Shown: piece by piece, positions 45,273 through 56,697 of the stretch
How positions within the stretch are numbered: the stretch's first letter is position 1
Layout: each line of letters starts with the position of its first letter
Assembly (NCBI RefSeq): GCF_000820005.1
Contig: NZ_CDBL01000033.1
Span: 1 to 64,000, forward strand
DNA: 64,000 bases
Source: Aeromonas piscicola
GTDB lineage: Bacteria > Pseudomonadota > Gammaproteobacteria > Enterobacterales > Aeromonadaceae
Direction of reading: 5' to 3'
Notes under the pieces: model-generated
Database searches by the model: none
What the model saw: only the letters and a program-made list of their open reading frames with translations
What the model was told of the DNA's origin: nothing
Program-made: the position numbers and the translations under genes

Positions 45273-46769
45273 CTATTCGAGCTGGATCCAGGTGCTTTTC
45301 AGCTCGGTGTACTTCTCCAGGGCGTGCAGCGACTTGTCGCGACCGTTGCCGGACTGCTTGAAACCGCCGAACGGCATTGTCATGTCGCCGCCATCCCAGT
45401 TGTTGACGAACACGGTTCCGGCGCGCAGGGCGCGGGAGCCCTTGATCGCCTTGTTGAGATCCGCCGTCCAGAGCGCCGCGGCCAGACCGTAGTCGGTGTC
45501 GTTGCCGAGCGCTATGGCTTCTTCGAGCGTGTCGAAGCCGGTCACCGCCAGCACAGGGCCGAAGATCTCTTCGCGGAAGATGCGCATCTCGGGCGTCACC
45601 TCATCGAAAATGGTGGGCTCGATGTAGAAGCCGCCGCTCTCGATGTGGGTGCGCTTGCCCCCCAGCAGCAGCTTGGCTCCTTCCTGTTTGCCAATCTCGA
45701 TATAACGCAGCACTTGCTCCATCTGGACGCTATCGACCATGGCGCCGATGCTGGTGGCGGGATCGAGCGGGTTGGCGGAGATCCACTCGCGGGCATGGGC
45801 CAGCAGCCGTTCCATGAACTGCGGCTTGATGCTGTTTTGCACCAGCAGGCGGGAGGCGGCGGTACACACCTCGCCCTGGTTGTAGAAGATGGCGCCGGCG
45901 GCACTCTTGGCGGCGGCGTCCAGATCCGGCGCGTCCGCCAGTATGATGTTGGGGCTCTTGCCGCCACACTCCATAAAGGCGCGCTTGAGGTTGGACTTGC
46001 CGGAGCACTGCACCAGATATTTACCAATCTTGGTGGATCCGGTGAAGGTGATGCAATCCACATCCATGTGCATGGCCAGCGCCTCGCCCACCGTATGACC
46101 AAAGCCCGGCAGCACGTTGAAGACCCCATCCGGAATGCCCGCCTCTTTCGCGATCCCGGCGATGCGCAGGGCGGTGAGGGGAGATTTCTCGGAGGGCTTG
46201 AGGATGACGGAGTTGCCGGTGGCCAGCGCCGGGCCCAGCTTCCAGCAGGCCATCACCAGCGGGAAGTTCCAGGGCACTATGGCGGCGACCACGCCGAGGG
46301 CCTCGCGGGTCACCAGCGCCAGTGCGGACTCTTCCACCGGGGCGACCTGATCGTAGATCTTGTCGATGGCCTCGGCGTTCCAGGCGATGCAGTTGGCGGC
46401 GGCGGGGGCGTCATACCCCATGGCATCACCGATGGGCTTGCCCATGTCCAGCGACTCCAGCAGTGCCAGCTCCACCTGGTTGAGACGCATCAGCTCGGCA
46501 AAGCGTTGCATGATCAGCTTGCGCTGTTTCGGGGCCAGCCCGCTCCAGCGCTTGTCACTGAAGGCGGCGCGGGCGGCTTGCACCGCCAGCTCGGCATCGG
46601 CGGCGTCGCAGGCGGCGACCTTGGTCAGCAGCTGGCCATTGGCCGGGTTGATGCAGTCGAAGGTGGCGCCATTGATGGCATCCCGGTAGCTGCCGTTGAT
46701 GAAGGCTTGCGAGGGCAGGGTCAGGTGGGCGGCCTTGTGTTGCCACTGGGCCAGGGTCAGGTCACTCAT
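45273..46769 (-). CDS. puuC: Gamma-glutamyl-gamma-aminobutyraldehyde dehydrogenase
   Basis: A 498-residue NAD(P)-dependent aldehyde dehydrogenase closely like E. coli PuuC (putrescine utilisation; broad aldehyde range). Motifs: NWNFPL-type VAAIVPWNFPLVMACWKLGPALA, GSVILKPSEKSPLTALR-like region, catalytic Glu in ECGGKSPN, catalytic Cys in NQGEVCTAASRLL, and the end FGGFKQSGNGRDKSLHALEKYTELK. ATG 46769 has AAGGAG six bases upstream. Its promoter region contains TTAAACACTT-type repeats shared with puuR and the divergent operon. It is followed by puuR upstream on the same strand. Confidence 0.93.
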   Translation of the reverse strand: MSDLTLAQWQHKAAHLTLPSQAFINGSYRDAINGATFDCINPANGQLLTKVAACDAADAELAVQAARAAFSDKRWSGLAPKQRKLIMQRFAELMRLNQVELALLESLDMGKPIGDAMGYDAPAAANCIAWNAEAIDKIYDQVAPVEESALALVTREALGVVAAIVPWNFPLVMACWKLGPALATGNSVILKPSEKSPLTALRIAGIAKEAGIPDGVFNVLPGFGHTVGEALAMHMDVDCITFTGSTKIGKYLVQCSGKSNLKRAFMECGGKSPNIILADAPDLDAAAKSAAGAIFYNQGEVCTAASRLLVQNSIKPQFMERLLAHAREWISANPLDPATSIGAMVDSVQMEQVLRYIEIGKQEGAKLLLGGKRTHIESGGFYIEPTIFDEVTPEMRIFREEIFGPVLAVTGFDTLEEAIALGNDTDYGLAAALWTADLNKAIKGSRALRAGTVFVNNWDGGDMTMPFGGFKQSGNGRDKSLHALEKYTELKSTWIQLE

Positions 46770-46815
46770 GTTCACTCCTTGAACCGGCAAAGAATTGGTC
46801 TCCGCGTATCAATAT

Positions 46816-46868
46816 GCTAAACATCTTGCCGCTTGTAAATCCATTCTGTAACAATTCATTAAACACTT
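46816..46868. promoter_or_regulatory. Repeated TAAACAC motifs in the puuC promoter region
   Basis: GCTAAACATCT (46816-46826) and ATTAAACACTT (46858-46868) lie 47 to 90 bases before puuC. The same motif recurs at 47640-47650 and 47674-47684 before the transaminase gene. They are candidate operators for PuuR. Confidence 0.5.
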
Positions 46869-46972
46869 GCCCCTTTATCCTCGGCAATGGCGGCCATCCT
46901 TGTCACTCGCCATGAGCGAGAAACCGGCCGGGGCAAGGTGCCAGCGATCGGCGTGAACGCCGCTGAATGGCC

Positions 46973-47515
46973 TTAGAAACTGGCCGGGGTGTTGGCGGAG
47001 ATCAGCACGCACTCCTGCTCGCCCACGTTGCGAAAACGGTGAGGGGTGCGGCTGTCGAAGTAGTAGCCATCACCCGCCGCCAGCTGGTGGACCTGCTCGC
47101 CGACGGTGACCTCGACCGTGCCCCGGATGACGATGCCGCACTCTTCTCCCTCGTGGCTCAGCATGTCGTCACCCGTGTCGGCACCCGGCGGCAGTATCTC
47201 CTGCATCATGCCGATGGCACGGTTGGCGCGGCTGTGGCCAACCAGCCGGTAGCTGATGGGATGGGTGCCGAGATCCGGCATGTCGCTGGCGCGGAAGATC
47301 ACCTCGGTTCCCATCTCGGTCTCTTCGGTGAAGAAGCTGGCCAGGGACATGGGGATACCTTCCAGCACCTTGCGCAGTGAGGAGACCGAGGGGCTCACCT
47401 GATTTTTCTCGATCTGGGAGATAAAACCGTTGGTCACACCGGAGCGTTTCGCCAGCTCGCGCTGGGAGAGGGCCGCCTTGGTGCGAACCGCCTTGAGGCG
47501 GTGACCTATATCCAT
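46973..47515 (-). CDS. puuR: PuuR-like XRE-cupin regulator
   Basis: A 180-residue regulator with an N-terminal XRE helix-turn-helix (residues 8-62: LKAVRTKAALSQRELAKRSGVTNGFISQIEKNQVSPSVSSLRKVL) and a C-terminal cupin (DDMLSHEGEECGIVIRGTVEVTVG, YYFDSRTPHRFRN). It is like E. coli PuuR, which represses putrescine genes and is released by putrescine. ATG 47515 has AAGGAG nine bases upstream. It lies between puuC and a divergent aminotransferase operon, so it probably controls both. Confidence 0.88.
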   Translation of the reverse strand: MDIGHRLKAVRTKAALSQRELAKRSGVTNGFISQIEKNQVSPSVSSLRKVLEGIPMSLASFFTEETEMGTEVIFRASDMPDLGTHPISYRLVGHSRANRAIGMMQEILPPGADTGDDMLSHEGEECGIVIRGTVEVTVGEQVHQLAAGDGYYFDSRTPHRFRNVGEQECVLISANTPASF

Positions 47516-47639
47516 CAATAGACACTCCTTGACTGTTTACTATTATTAAAATTGTGTTAAATATCTTATACCACCCCGCTCATGTATCAGCTAGGGGTGG
47601 CACCAGATGGGGCGATAATGAGCCCCTTTTTAGGAATTC

Positions 47640-47684
47640 AGGTGTTTAATTTAATAGGCATAAGCCGATAGTTACTAAACACCT
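47640..47684. promoter_or_regulatory. Inverted AGGTGTTTA/TAAACACCT operator candidate
   Basis: AGGTGTTTA (47640-47648) and TAAACACCT (47676-47684) are a perfect inverted repeat with 27 bases between, 17 to 61 bases before the transaminase ATG. Each half is the puuC-region motif (ATTAAACACCT, ACTAAACACCT). A PuuR or similar repressor is the likely ligand. Confidence 0.55.
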
Positions 47685-47700
47685 TAAGGATGAGGTGACC

Positions 47701-49032
<1,332 letters not shown>

Positions 49033-49142
49033 CCCCTTTTCACCTTGAATTGCATGGCGCCCCGGATTTGGGCGCCATCTCCCTGTGCCCGGCTCGCGCG
49101 AGACTGCGCAGGGAGAGACGGATTAACCATCACGGAGGATTT

Positions 49143-50639
<1,497 letters not shown>

Positions 50640-50722
50640 CGCGCAGGCACGCTGCCATGGCCTAACTTGTTGCCCCCGCAGGCCATGGCTCTGCGGGGGC
50701 AACCTCTGTAAAGGAGTTACAG

Positions 50723-51478
50723 ATGCGACTGGGAATTCTCGATTGTGACCGGCTGGATCCCGATTTGGCGGGTGATTTCGGCCCCGTTTACTCCGAGATG
50801 TTTATCAAGGGCTTTCGGGCCCTGGCCCCCGAGCTGGAGTTTCGGGTCTGGTCGGCGCTCGATGGCGAGCTGCCGGACGACCTGCAAGAGTGTGATGCCT
50901 GGCTCATCACGGGTTCGCGCCACGATGCCTACAGCGATCTGCCCTGGATCCAGGCGCTGCGAGGCTGGATCCGCCAGGCCCACGATGCCGACGTCAAGCT
51001 GGCCGGGGTCTGCTTCGGTCATCAGGTGATCGCCCAGGCGCTGGGGGGCGAGGTAGTGAAATCCACCAAGGGCTGGGGGCTCGGCGTCTCTGTCCATCCC
51101 ATGCTGGCGACCGGCGCCTGGATGCAGCCTGGGCTGGACACCATCCGGATCCTGGCCAGTCACCAGGATCAGGTCGAGCAGCTACCGCCGGGCGCGATCC
51201 GGCTGGCGGGCAACGATTTCTGTCCCAACTTCATGTTCTTGCAGGGGGATCACATAGTCGCCATTCAGGGGCATCCGGAGTTTTCGGTGGAGTACAACCG
51301 GGCGCTGATCGAGCGGCGGCGGGACTTTTTGTCCGACGACCGCTATCAGCGCAGCCTCTCCTCGCTGGAGGGGGAAGTGGACTCGGCCACCATGATGCAG
51401 TGGCTGTTGCAATTTTTGGGCATACTGCCCGGTGGCGAAGGAGCGACCGGCGGGATCACAGCAGGAGAGCGAGCATGA
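50723..51478 (+). CDS. Class I glutamine amidotransferase-like protein
   Basis: A 251-residue type 1 GATase domain protein. It has the nucleophile Cys in [15 protein letters not shown] and His/Glu in [27 protein letters not shown] is typical of the GMP-synthase-like stand-alone group. In E. coli the gamma-glutamyl-GABA hydrolase PuuD is a different amidotransferase-type enzyme; this protein, in a puu-like neighbourhood, may perform a similar hydrolysis, an inference. It overlaps the ald start by four bases. Confidence 0.83.
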   Translation: MRLGILDCDRLDPDLAGDFGPVYSEMFIKGFRALAPELEFRVWSALDGELPDDLQECDAWLITGSRHDAYSDLPWIQALRGWIRQAHDADVKLAGVCFGHQVIAQALGGEVVKSTKGWGLGVSVHPMLATGAWMQPGLDTIRILASHQDQVEQLPPGAIRLAGNDFCPNFMFLQGDHIVAIQGHPEFSVEYNRALIERRRDFLSDDRYQRSLSSLEGEVDSATMMQWLLQFLGILPGGEGATGGITAGERA

Positions 51479-52590
51479 TTATTGGCGTACCCAAGGAAAT
51501 CAAAAACCATGAATACCGGGTCGGCATGACTCCCGCCGGAGTGCAGGAGCTGGCGGCCCGGGGACACAAGGTCCTGGTGCAACAGCAGGGAGGCGAGGCG
51601 ATCGGACTGTCCGATGCCGAGTACCAGGCGGCCGGGGCCGAGCTGGTGGCCAGCGCGGCGGAGATCTTCGCCCGGGCCGAGATGATAGTGAAAGTGAAGG
51701 AGCCCCAGCCGGAGGAGTGTGAACTGCTGCGCCCGGATCAGCTGCTGTTCACCTACCTGCACCTGGCGCCGGATCCGGTGCAGACCCAGCTGCTGGTGCA
51801 CTCGGGGGCAGTGGCCATCGCCTACGAGACGGTGACCGACGAGCGCGGCGGCCTGCCGCTGCTGGCGCCCATGTCAGAAGTGGCGGGGCGGATGGCGATC
51901 CAGGCCGGGGCCCACAGCCTGGAGAAGGCGCAGGGGGGCAATGGCACCCTGCTCGGTGGCGTGCCTGCGGTGGCGCCCGCCAAAGTGGTGGTGCTGGGGG
52001 GCGGGGTGGTCGGTGTCAACTCGGCGCGCATGGCGCTGGGGCTGGGGGCCGATGTCACCATACTGGATCGTTCCCTGCCGCGGCTGCGGGAGCTGGACAG
52101 TCTCTATGGCCCGGCCCTCAAGACGCTTTACTCCACTCGCACCAATATCGAGGCCTGCATCGCCCAGGCGGATCTGGTGATCGGCGCCGTGCTGATCCCG
52201 GGGGCGGCGGCACCCAGGCTGCTGACCCGCGACATGCTCAAGCTGATGCGCAAGGGCTCAGTGCTGGTGGACGTGGCCATCGATCAGGGCGGCTGTTTCG
52301 AGACTTCCCACCCGACTACCCACGAGGAGCCCACCTATGTGGTGGACGGCATCATCCACTACTGTGTGGCCAACATGCCGGGCGGCGTGGCGCGTACCTC
52401 CACCTTCGCCCTGACCAATGCCACCCTGCCGTTCGTGCTGGCGCTGGCCGACAAGGGCTACGCTCAGGCGCTCAGGGATGACAAGCACCTGCGGGCCGGT
52501 CTCAATGTGTTCAAGGGCAAGATCACCCAGGCGGCGGTGGCCCAGGCGCTCGGCTACGAGTACGTCAGCGCCGAGTCCGTACTGGGCTGA
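51475..52590 (+). CDS. ald: Alanine dehydrogenase
   Basis: A 371-residue NAD-dependent alanine dehydrogenase (L-alanine to pyruvate and ammonium). It begins [23 protein letters not shown] and carries the Rossmann motif [17 protein letters not shown], the [24 protein letters not shown] segment and the [14 protein letters not shown] motif. In the operon it would recycle alanine made by the omega-transaminase back to pyruvate, which is a coherent scheme. Its ATG overlaps the previous stop (ATGA), with AGGAG upstream. Confidence 0.94.
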   Translation: MIIGVPKEIKNHEYRVGMTPAGVQELAARGHKVLVQQQGGEAIGLSDAEYQAAGAELVASAAEIFARAEMIVKVKEPQPEECELLRPDQLLFTYLHLAPDPVQTQLLVHSGAVAIAYETVTDERGGLPLLAPMSEVAGRMAIQAGAHSLEKAQGGNGTLLGGVPAVAPAKVVVLGGGVVGVNSARMALGLGADVTILDRSLPRLRELDSLYGPALKTLYSTRTNIEACIAQADLVIGAVLIPGAAAPRLLTRDMLKLMRKGSVLVDVAIDQGGCFETSHPTTHEEPTYVVDGIIHYCVANMPGGVARTSTFALTNATLPFVLALADKGYAQALRDDKHLRAGLNVFKGKITQAAVAQALGYEYVSAESVLG

Positions 52591-52708
52591 CGCAGCTGCG
52601 TGAAGCCGGCCGGCAAACGTCGAGCGGGCTCACAAACCCCGCGATTTCAGGGAGGGCCGTCAGGGCCCTTTCTCATATACTGGGATCCCTTGTCAGTGAG
52701 GTCTCTCC

Positions 52709-53548
52709 ATGTCCCGTATTCTGCTGCTCGCCAATCTCAACTGTGATCATGTGCTCTCCCTCTCCGAACCCCTGGTGGCCGGTGCCCGGTTGCAATACGT
52801 GGATCAGGGCCGCCGGCTGGGGGGCGGCGCCGCCAACACCGGCATAGGGCTGGTGTGGGCCGGCCACGAGGTGACCATAGCCTCCCGCATCGGGCTGGAT
52901 GAGGCGGGCGACTGGCTGCTGGAGCAGGCGGCGAGCTATGGACTGGATTGCTCTCACGTGGAGCGGTTCGGCGGCGAGACAGGCGAGCTGCTGATCCTGG
53001 TGGACTCCACCGGCGAGCGCACCATCCTCAGGCGGCCGCGTCGCCCCGATCTGCCCGGTGACCTGCCGGTAGAGGGAGTGGACTGCCTCTACGTGAACTA
53101 TCCCGGCACCGCCATCATCAGCTATATGCGCCAGATGCTCGGCAAGAGCTTCGTGGTGGCCCAGTATCCCAAGGGCGGGCAGGCGCGTCGTCCCTGCCAC
53201 GTGCTGGTGGCCTCCCGCTCCGATCTCGGGGAGGTGAGCGATCCCTGGCAGCATGCCCGCCAGCTGGCGGGTGAGCAGCTGGAGTGGCTGGTGCTGACCG
53301 AAGGCAAGGCGGGAGCCGTGGCCATTCACGGCGAGGAGCAGATCCGGGTGGCGGCGCGGCCGGTTTCGGTGGTCGATACCACGGGGGCGGGGGATGCCTT
53401 CGCTGGCGGCCTCATTCACGGGCTGGCCCGCGGCATGGCGATCCAGGATGCCTTGCAGTGCGCGGTAGACTGGGGTGCCTTCGCGGTTGCCTCCGAGAGT
53501 TCGATTCCCTCCAGCGCCTTGAAAAACTGGCTCAGGCAGCCTCACTGA
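52709..53548 (+). CDS. PfkB-family carbohydrate kinase
   Basis: A 279-residue ribokinase-like kinase. Motif 1 is RRLGGGAANTGIGLVWAGHEV; motif 2 is VVDTTGAGDAFAGGLIHGLARG, which includes the catalytic Asp. It is slightly shorter than ribokinase. The ATG has no perfect SD (GAGGT nearby). It is next to ald but separated by 118 bases, so an operon link is uncertain. The substrate (a sugar or nucleoside) cannot be read from the sequence. Confidence 0.85.
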   Translation: MSRILLLANLNCDHVLSLSEPLVAGARLQYVDQGRRLGGGAANTGIGLVWAGHEVTIASRIGLDEAGDWLLEQAASYGLDCSHVERFGGETGELLILVDSTGERTILRRPRRPDLPGDLPVEGVDCLYVNYPGTAIISYMRQMLGKSFVVAQYPKGGQARRPCHVLVASRSDLGEVSDPWQHARQLAGEQLEWLVLTEGKAGAVAIHGEEQIRVAARPVSVVDTTGAGDAFAGGLIHGLARGMAIQDALQCAVDWGAFAVASESSIPSSALKNWLRQPH

Positions 53549-53687
53549 ATCCTGAAAAACGGTTTCGTATGGTGCAGGTTAATTCATTCGGGTGCTTGGG
53601 GGAGACAGGCGAATTTAGCCGCCCAAAACACCCCAAACCTTGGACTAAGCCTGCAAGTTTGCGATCAATCAAAGAAAGTGTCGATTT

Positions 53688-53757
53688 ATGTGCATCTTCA
53701 TCGACACCCGCCTGAGCTGCTCTTAACCTTGTCACTCCACGACTCAGATTAAGATGC
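53688..53757 (+). promoter_or_regulatory. Possible NsrR half-sites upstream of nsrR
   Basis: On the minus strand AAGATGCACAT (53698-53688) and on the plus strand AAGATGCGTGC (53751-53761) resemble the NsrR half-site AAGATGCATTT. They are inverted relative to each other and lie 86-159 bases before nsrR. The 298-base gap 53549-53846 contains no gene. Confidence 0.35.
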
Positions 53758-53846
53758 GTGCTCCGTGCAAGCGCAAGCGCGGCCCCGCCTCTTAGCTTTA
53801 GGTTGTCGTCCTGATTTCTGGCTTGTAGTAAGAGGCAAGTGCGACC

Positions 53847-54299
53847 ATGCAACTGACACGATTTACCGACTATGCCCTGCGTACCCTGACTTTTTTGGCG
53901 GTTCAGCCGGGAGATCGCCTGTCGACCATCACAGAGGTGGCCGATACCTTTGCCATCTCCCGCAACCACGTGGTCAAGATAGTGCATCAGCTCGGCATCA
54001 AGGGCTACATAGAGACGGTACGTGGCAAGCATGGCGGCATCCGCCTCGGCCGCTCCGCCGTCTCCATCAACCTGCGCGATGTGGTGATGGACATGGAGCA
54101 CGTGCTCTGCCCGGTGGATTGCAAGCGCGAGAACTGCCGCCTCTCCGGTGGCTGCCGTATTCAGGGCATACTGCGCCGCGCCATGAACGCCTTCCTTGAG
54201 GTGCTGGGGGAATACACCCTGGCCGATGCGGTGCGGGATCCTACCCGTCTCTGTCACCTGCTCGGCATCGAACAGGATTCCATCCTGGCCATGGCATAA
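53847..54299 (+). CDS. nsrR: Nitric oxide-sensing repressor NsrR
   Basis: A 150-residue Rrf2-family regulator. It begins MQLTRFTDYALRTLTFLAVQ with the winged helix (ISRNHVVKIVHQLG) and has the cluster cysteines Cys92, Cys97 and Cys103 (with an extra Cys88) in CPVDCKRENCRLSGGC, the spacing of E. coli NsrR. It senses nitric oxide through its iron-sulfur cluster and represses NO-detoxification genes. The only candidate neighbour is the convergent napF. Confidence 0.9.
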   Translation: MQLTRFTDYALRTLTFLAVQPGDRLSTITEVADTFAISRNHVVKIVHQLGIKGYIETVRGKHGGIRLGRSAVSINLRDVVMDMEHVLCPVDCKRENCRLSGGCRIQGILRRAMNAFLEVLGEYTLADAVRDPTRLCHLLGIEQDSILAMA

Positions 54300-54315
54300 A
54301 CGCCGCGCCGAACTG

Positions 54316-54346
54316 ACAAAGGGGCCCCCGGGCCCCTTTGTGCTTT
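54316..54346. terminator. Convergent terminator, nsrR / napF
   Basis: ACAAAGGGGCCC/GGGCCCCTTTGT perfect 12-bp stem with a CC loop between convergent genes. Confidence 0.85.
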
Positions 54347-54377
54347 CTGGCGTGTGAGCCAGGGGTGGCGGTTGGGG

Positions 54378-54890
54378 TCAGAGCTGGGGGATCAGGGTGA
54401 TGGCGCCATGGAAGCAGGCGAGACCGCAGGCACCGCAGCCATCGCATGCCGCCATGTTGACGCTGACGCCATCGGCGGTGGCCTTGATCGCCTGCTGGGG
54501 GCAGGCATCTTCACACAGCAGGCAGTAGAAGCCCTGTCTGGCCTGACAGCTCGCCTCTATCTGTACCCGGGTCTGCACCTGGCGTCCCCACTGCAGGTCG
54601 AGGGCGCCGGTCGGACAGGCTCTGGCGCAGCTGCCGCAGTAGCTGCACTGGCCGCAGGCGAGATCCAGCACAGGGGTGCCGGCGATGGCGGTACCCTCGT
54701 ATTCGGGCTGGCTTGCCGGTTTGAGCAGGCCGTTGGGACAGGCCTTGAAGCATTCACCACAGCGGGTGCAGAGGGAGAGGTACTGGGACTCTTCGATGGC
54801 CCAGGGCGGGCGTGCCTCGTGACAAACCACGTCCGGTTTGCGGGAGCTCCCCAATGCGTGCGTCAGCCATCGACAGAAAAAATGAGTCAT
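54378..54890 (-). CDS. napF: Ferredoxin-type protein NapF
   Basis: A 170-residue polyferredoxin with four [4Fe-4S]-type Cys groups: CTRCGECFKAC, CGQCSYCGSCARAC, CLLCEDAC and CDGCGACGLAC. NapF helps maturation of or electron flow to the periplasmic nitrate reductase. No napD/A/B genes lie beside it here. ATG 54890 is preferred (AGGGG five bases upstream) over GTG 54896. It is convergent with nsrR. Confidence 0.88.
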   Translation of the reverse strand: MTHFFCRWLTHALGSSRKPDVVCHEARPPWAIEESQYLSLCTRCGECFKACPNGLLKPASQPEYEGTAIAGTPVLDLACGQCSYCGSCARACPTGALDLQWGRQVQTRVQIEASCQARQGFYCLLCEDACPQQAIKATADGVSVNMAACDGCGACGLACFHGAITLIPQL

Positions 54891-55028
54891 GCTCACCCCT
54901 GATACCTATTAGGGGTTAATTTTATCCAAGTTTCCGCTGGCAAGCCAGAGAATAGCGCCGGCCAGGATCGCAAGCCGGGTTGCCCTTGTGTAAGCTAGGC
55001 GAGTCTTTTTGCGGGATTGAATGAACTC

Positions 55029-55244
55029 ATGTGGTTATTTCTGTGGCGTGCGTCTCTGTTGTATATCTTCCCCCTGCTGATGTGGGCCTATTGCCGCATC
55101 AAGGATATCGAGTTCGCCGAGCTCGATACCGGGGTTAACAGTCACAAGTGGGTGGTGTTGGCCGCCTACCTCCTCTATGTGATGTTCTGGCTGTTGCTCA
55201 ACCGTTACCTCGAGCTCTTCCTGCGTCAGCGGAGCCGCAAATGA
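55029..55244 (+). CDS. Small membrane protein upstream of rmuC
   Basis: A 71-residue protein with two hydrophobic helices (MWLFLWRASLLYIFPLLMWAY and WVVLAAYLLYVMFWLLL) and a basic tail RQRSRK. Its stop overlaps the rmuC ATG (ATGA). ATG 55029 is the first in-frame ATG; TTG 55017 is in frame four codons earlier. The function is unknown; coupling to rmuC is evident. Confidence 0.75.
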   Translation: MWLFLWRASLLYIFPLLMWAYCRIKDIEFAELDTGVNSHKWVVLAAYLLYVMFWLLLNRYLELFLRQRSRK

Positions 55245-56581
55245 TCGACCCCGGGCTCTGGGGGATCTTGCTGCCTGCCGCCGTGCTGGCTCTCGGGCTT
55301 GGCTGGCTGATCGGGCGTCGGGCCGCCACGGCGCAGGCTCAGGAGCTGATGCTGGCACAAGAGCGCCATCAGGCGTTGCAGGATCGCTTCGACGAGTTGC
55401 AGGACGAGCGGATGCAGGGCCAGCAGAAGCTTGATCAGCAGCAGACCCTGCTGATCAAGCTCACCGCCCGCCTCAAGGATGCCGAAGCCACCCTGCGCAG
55501 CGAGCGGCTGGCCGCTGCCGAGAAGCTGCAACTGCAACAGGAGGCGGAACAGCGTCTCAGCCAGCAGTTTGAAAACCTCGCCAACCGTATCTTCGAGCAA
55601 AACTCGGGCAACTTCCGCGAACTGAACCAGAACAGCCTGGATCTGCTGCTGACCCCGCTCAAAGAGCAGCTTGAGGGCTTTCGCCGTCAGGTGGGAGAGA
55701 CCCACGCCCAGGAAACGGCCCAGCGCCACAGCCTCAAGTTCGAGCTGGAGCGTCTGGCCGAGCTCAATACCCGCATGACCGAAGAGGCGGCGGCCCTGAC
55801 CCGCGCCCTCAAGGGGGACAGCAAGCAGCAGGGCAACTGGGGTGAAGTGGTGCTGGCGCGGATCTTGAGCGAATGCGGCCTGCGCGAGGGCCATGAGTAC
55901 CACACCCAGGTCAATATCGAGGTGGACAAGGGCAAGCGCTATCAGCCCGACGTCATCGTCCACCTGCCCCAGGAAAAAGACATCATCATAGACGCCAAGG
56001 TGTCGCTGACAGCCTATGAACGCTGGTACAACGCCGATGACGCGCTGGAGAAGGCGGTGGCGATCAAGGAGCACGTCGCCTCGGTGCGCAACCATATCCG
56101 CGAGCTGGGCCGCAAGGATTACCAGCAGCTGCCCGGGGTGCGCACCCTGGACTATGTGCTGATGTTCGTGGCGGTGGAGCCCGCCTTCCTCACCGCGCTG
56201 GAGGCCGATCCCTCCCTGGTGCGCTACGGCCTAGACAACAACATACTGCTGGTGAGCCCCACCAACCTGATGGTGGCGCTGCGCACCATAGAGAACCTGT
56301 GGCGCTATGAGCGGCAGAATCAGAATGCCCGTCAGATCGCCGAGCGTGCCGGTCGCCTCTATGAGAAGCTGCGGCTGTTTGTGGAGGAGATGCAGCAGAT
56401 GGGTGGCAGCCTGCACAAGGCGCAGGAGAGCTACGACAAGGCGATGGGGCGGCTGGTCAACGGCCGTGGCAACCTGATCGCCCAGGCCGAGCGCTTCCGC
56501 GAGCTGGGGGTCGAAGTGACCAAGACGCTGCCCGAGCCGCTGGTCAACCGCGCGCTGGAGCGGGAAGAGTCCGCAGAGTGA
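55241..56581 (+). CDS. rmuC: DNA recombination protein RmuC
   Basis: A 446-residue protein of the RmuC family. An N-terminal membrane helix (WGILLPAAVLALGLGWLIG) is followed by a long coiled coil (about 30-200, Gln/Leu/Glu-rich) and a PD-(D/E)xK-type domain (about 210-390) with KGDSKQQGNWGEVVLARILSECGL, PDVIVHLPQEKDIIIDAKVS and YERWYNAD. RmuC limits DNA rearrangement at inverted repeats. The start overlaps the upstream small membrane gene. Confidence 0.93.
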   Translation: MIDPGLWGILLPAAVLALGLGWLIGRRAATAQAQELMLAQERHQALQDRFDELQDERMQGQQKLDQQQTLLIKLTARLKDAEATLRSERLAAAEKLQLQQEAEQRLSQQFENLANRIFEQNSGNFRELNQNSLDLLLTPLKEQLEGFRRQVGETHAQETAQRHSLKFELERLAELNTRMTEEAAALTRALKGDSKQQGNWGEVVLARILSECGLREGHEYHTQVNIEVDKGKRYQPDVIVHLPQEKDIIIDAKVSLTAYERWYNADDALEKAVAIKEHVASVRNHIRELGRKDYQQLPGVRTLDYVLMFVAVEPAFLTALEADPSLVRYGLDNNILLVSPTNLMVALRTIENLWRYERQNQNARQIAERAGRLYEKLRLFVEEMQQMGGSLHKAQESYDKAMGRLVNGRGNLIAQAERFRELGVEVTKTLPEPLVNRALEREESAE

Positions 56582-56609
56582 GGCGGATGGTCATGCACCG
56601 CATGAGATA

Positions 56610-56640
56610 AAGAAGGGCAGCCATTGGCTGCCCTTCTTGC
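56610..56640. terminator. Convergent terminator, rmuC / trkH
   Basis: AAGAAGGGCAGCC/GGCTGCCCTTCTT perfect 13-bp stem with an ATT loop between convergent genes. Confidence 0.9.
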
Positions 56641-56697
56641 ATTTGCTCACCCGGCTTCGAGGCTGGCCAGGCAGAGTCGCAGCCTTGATTGGCGGCG

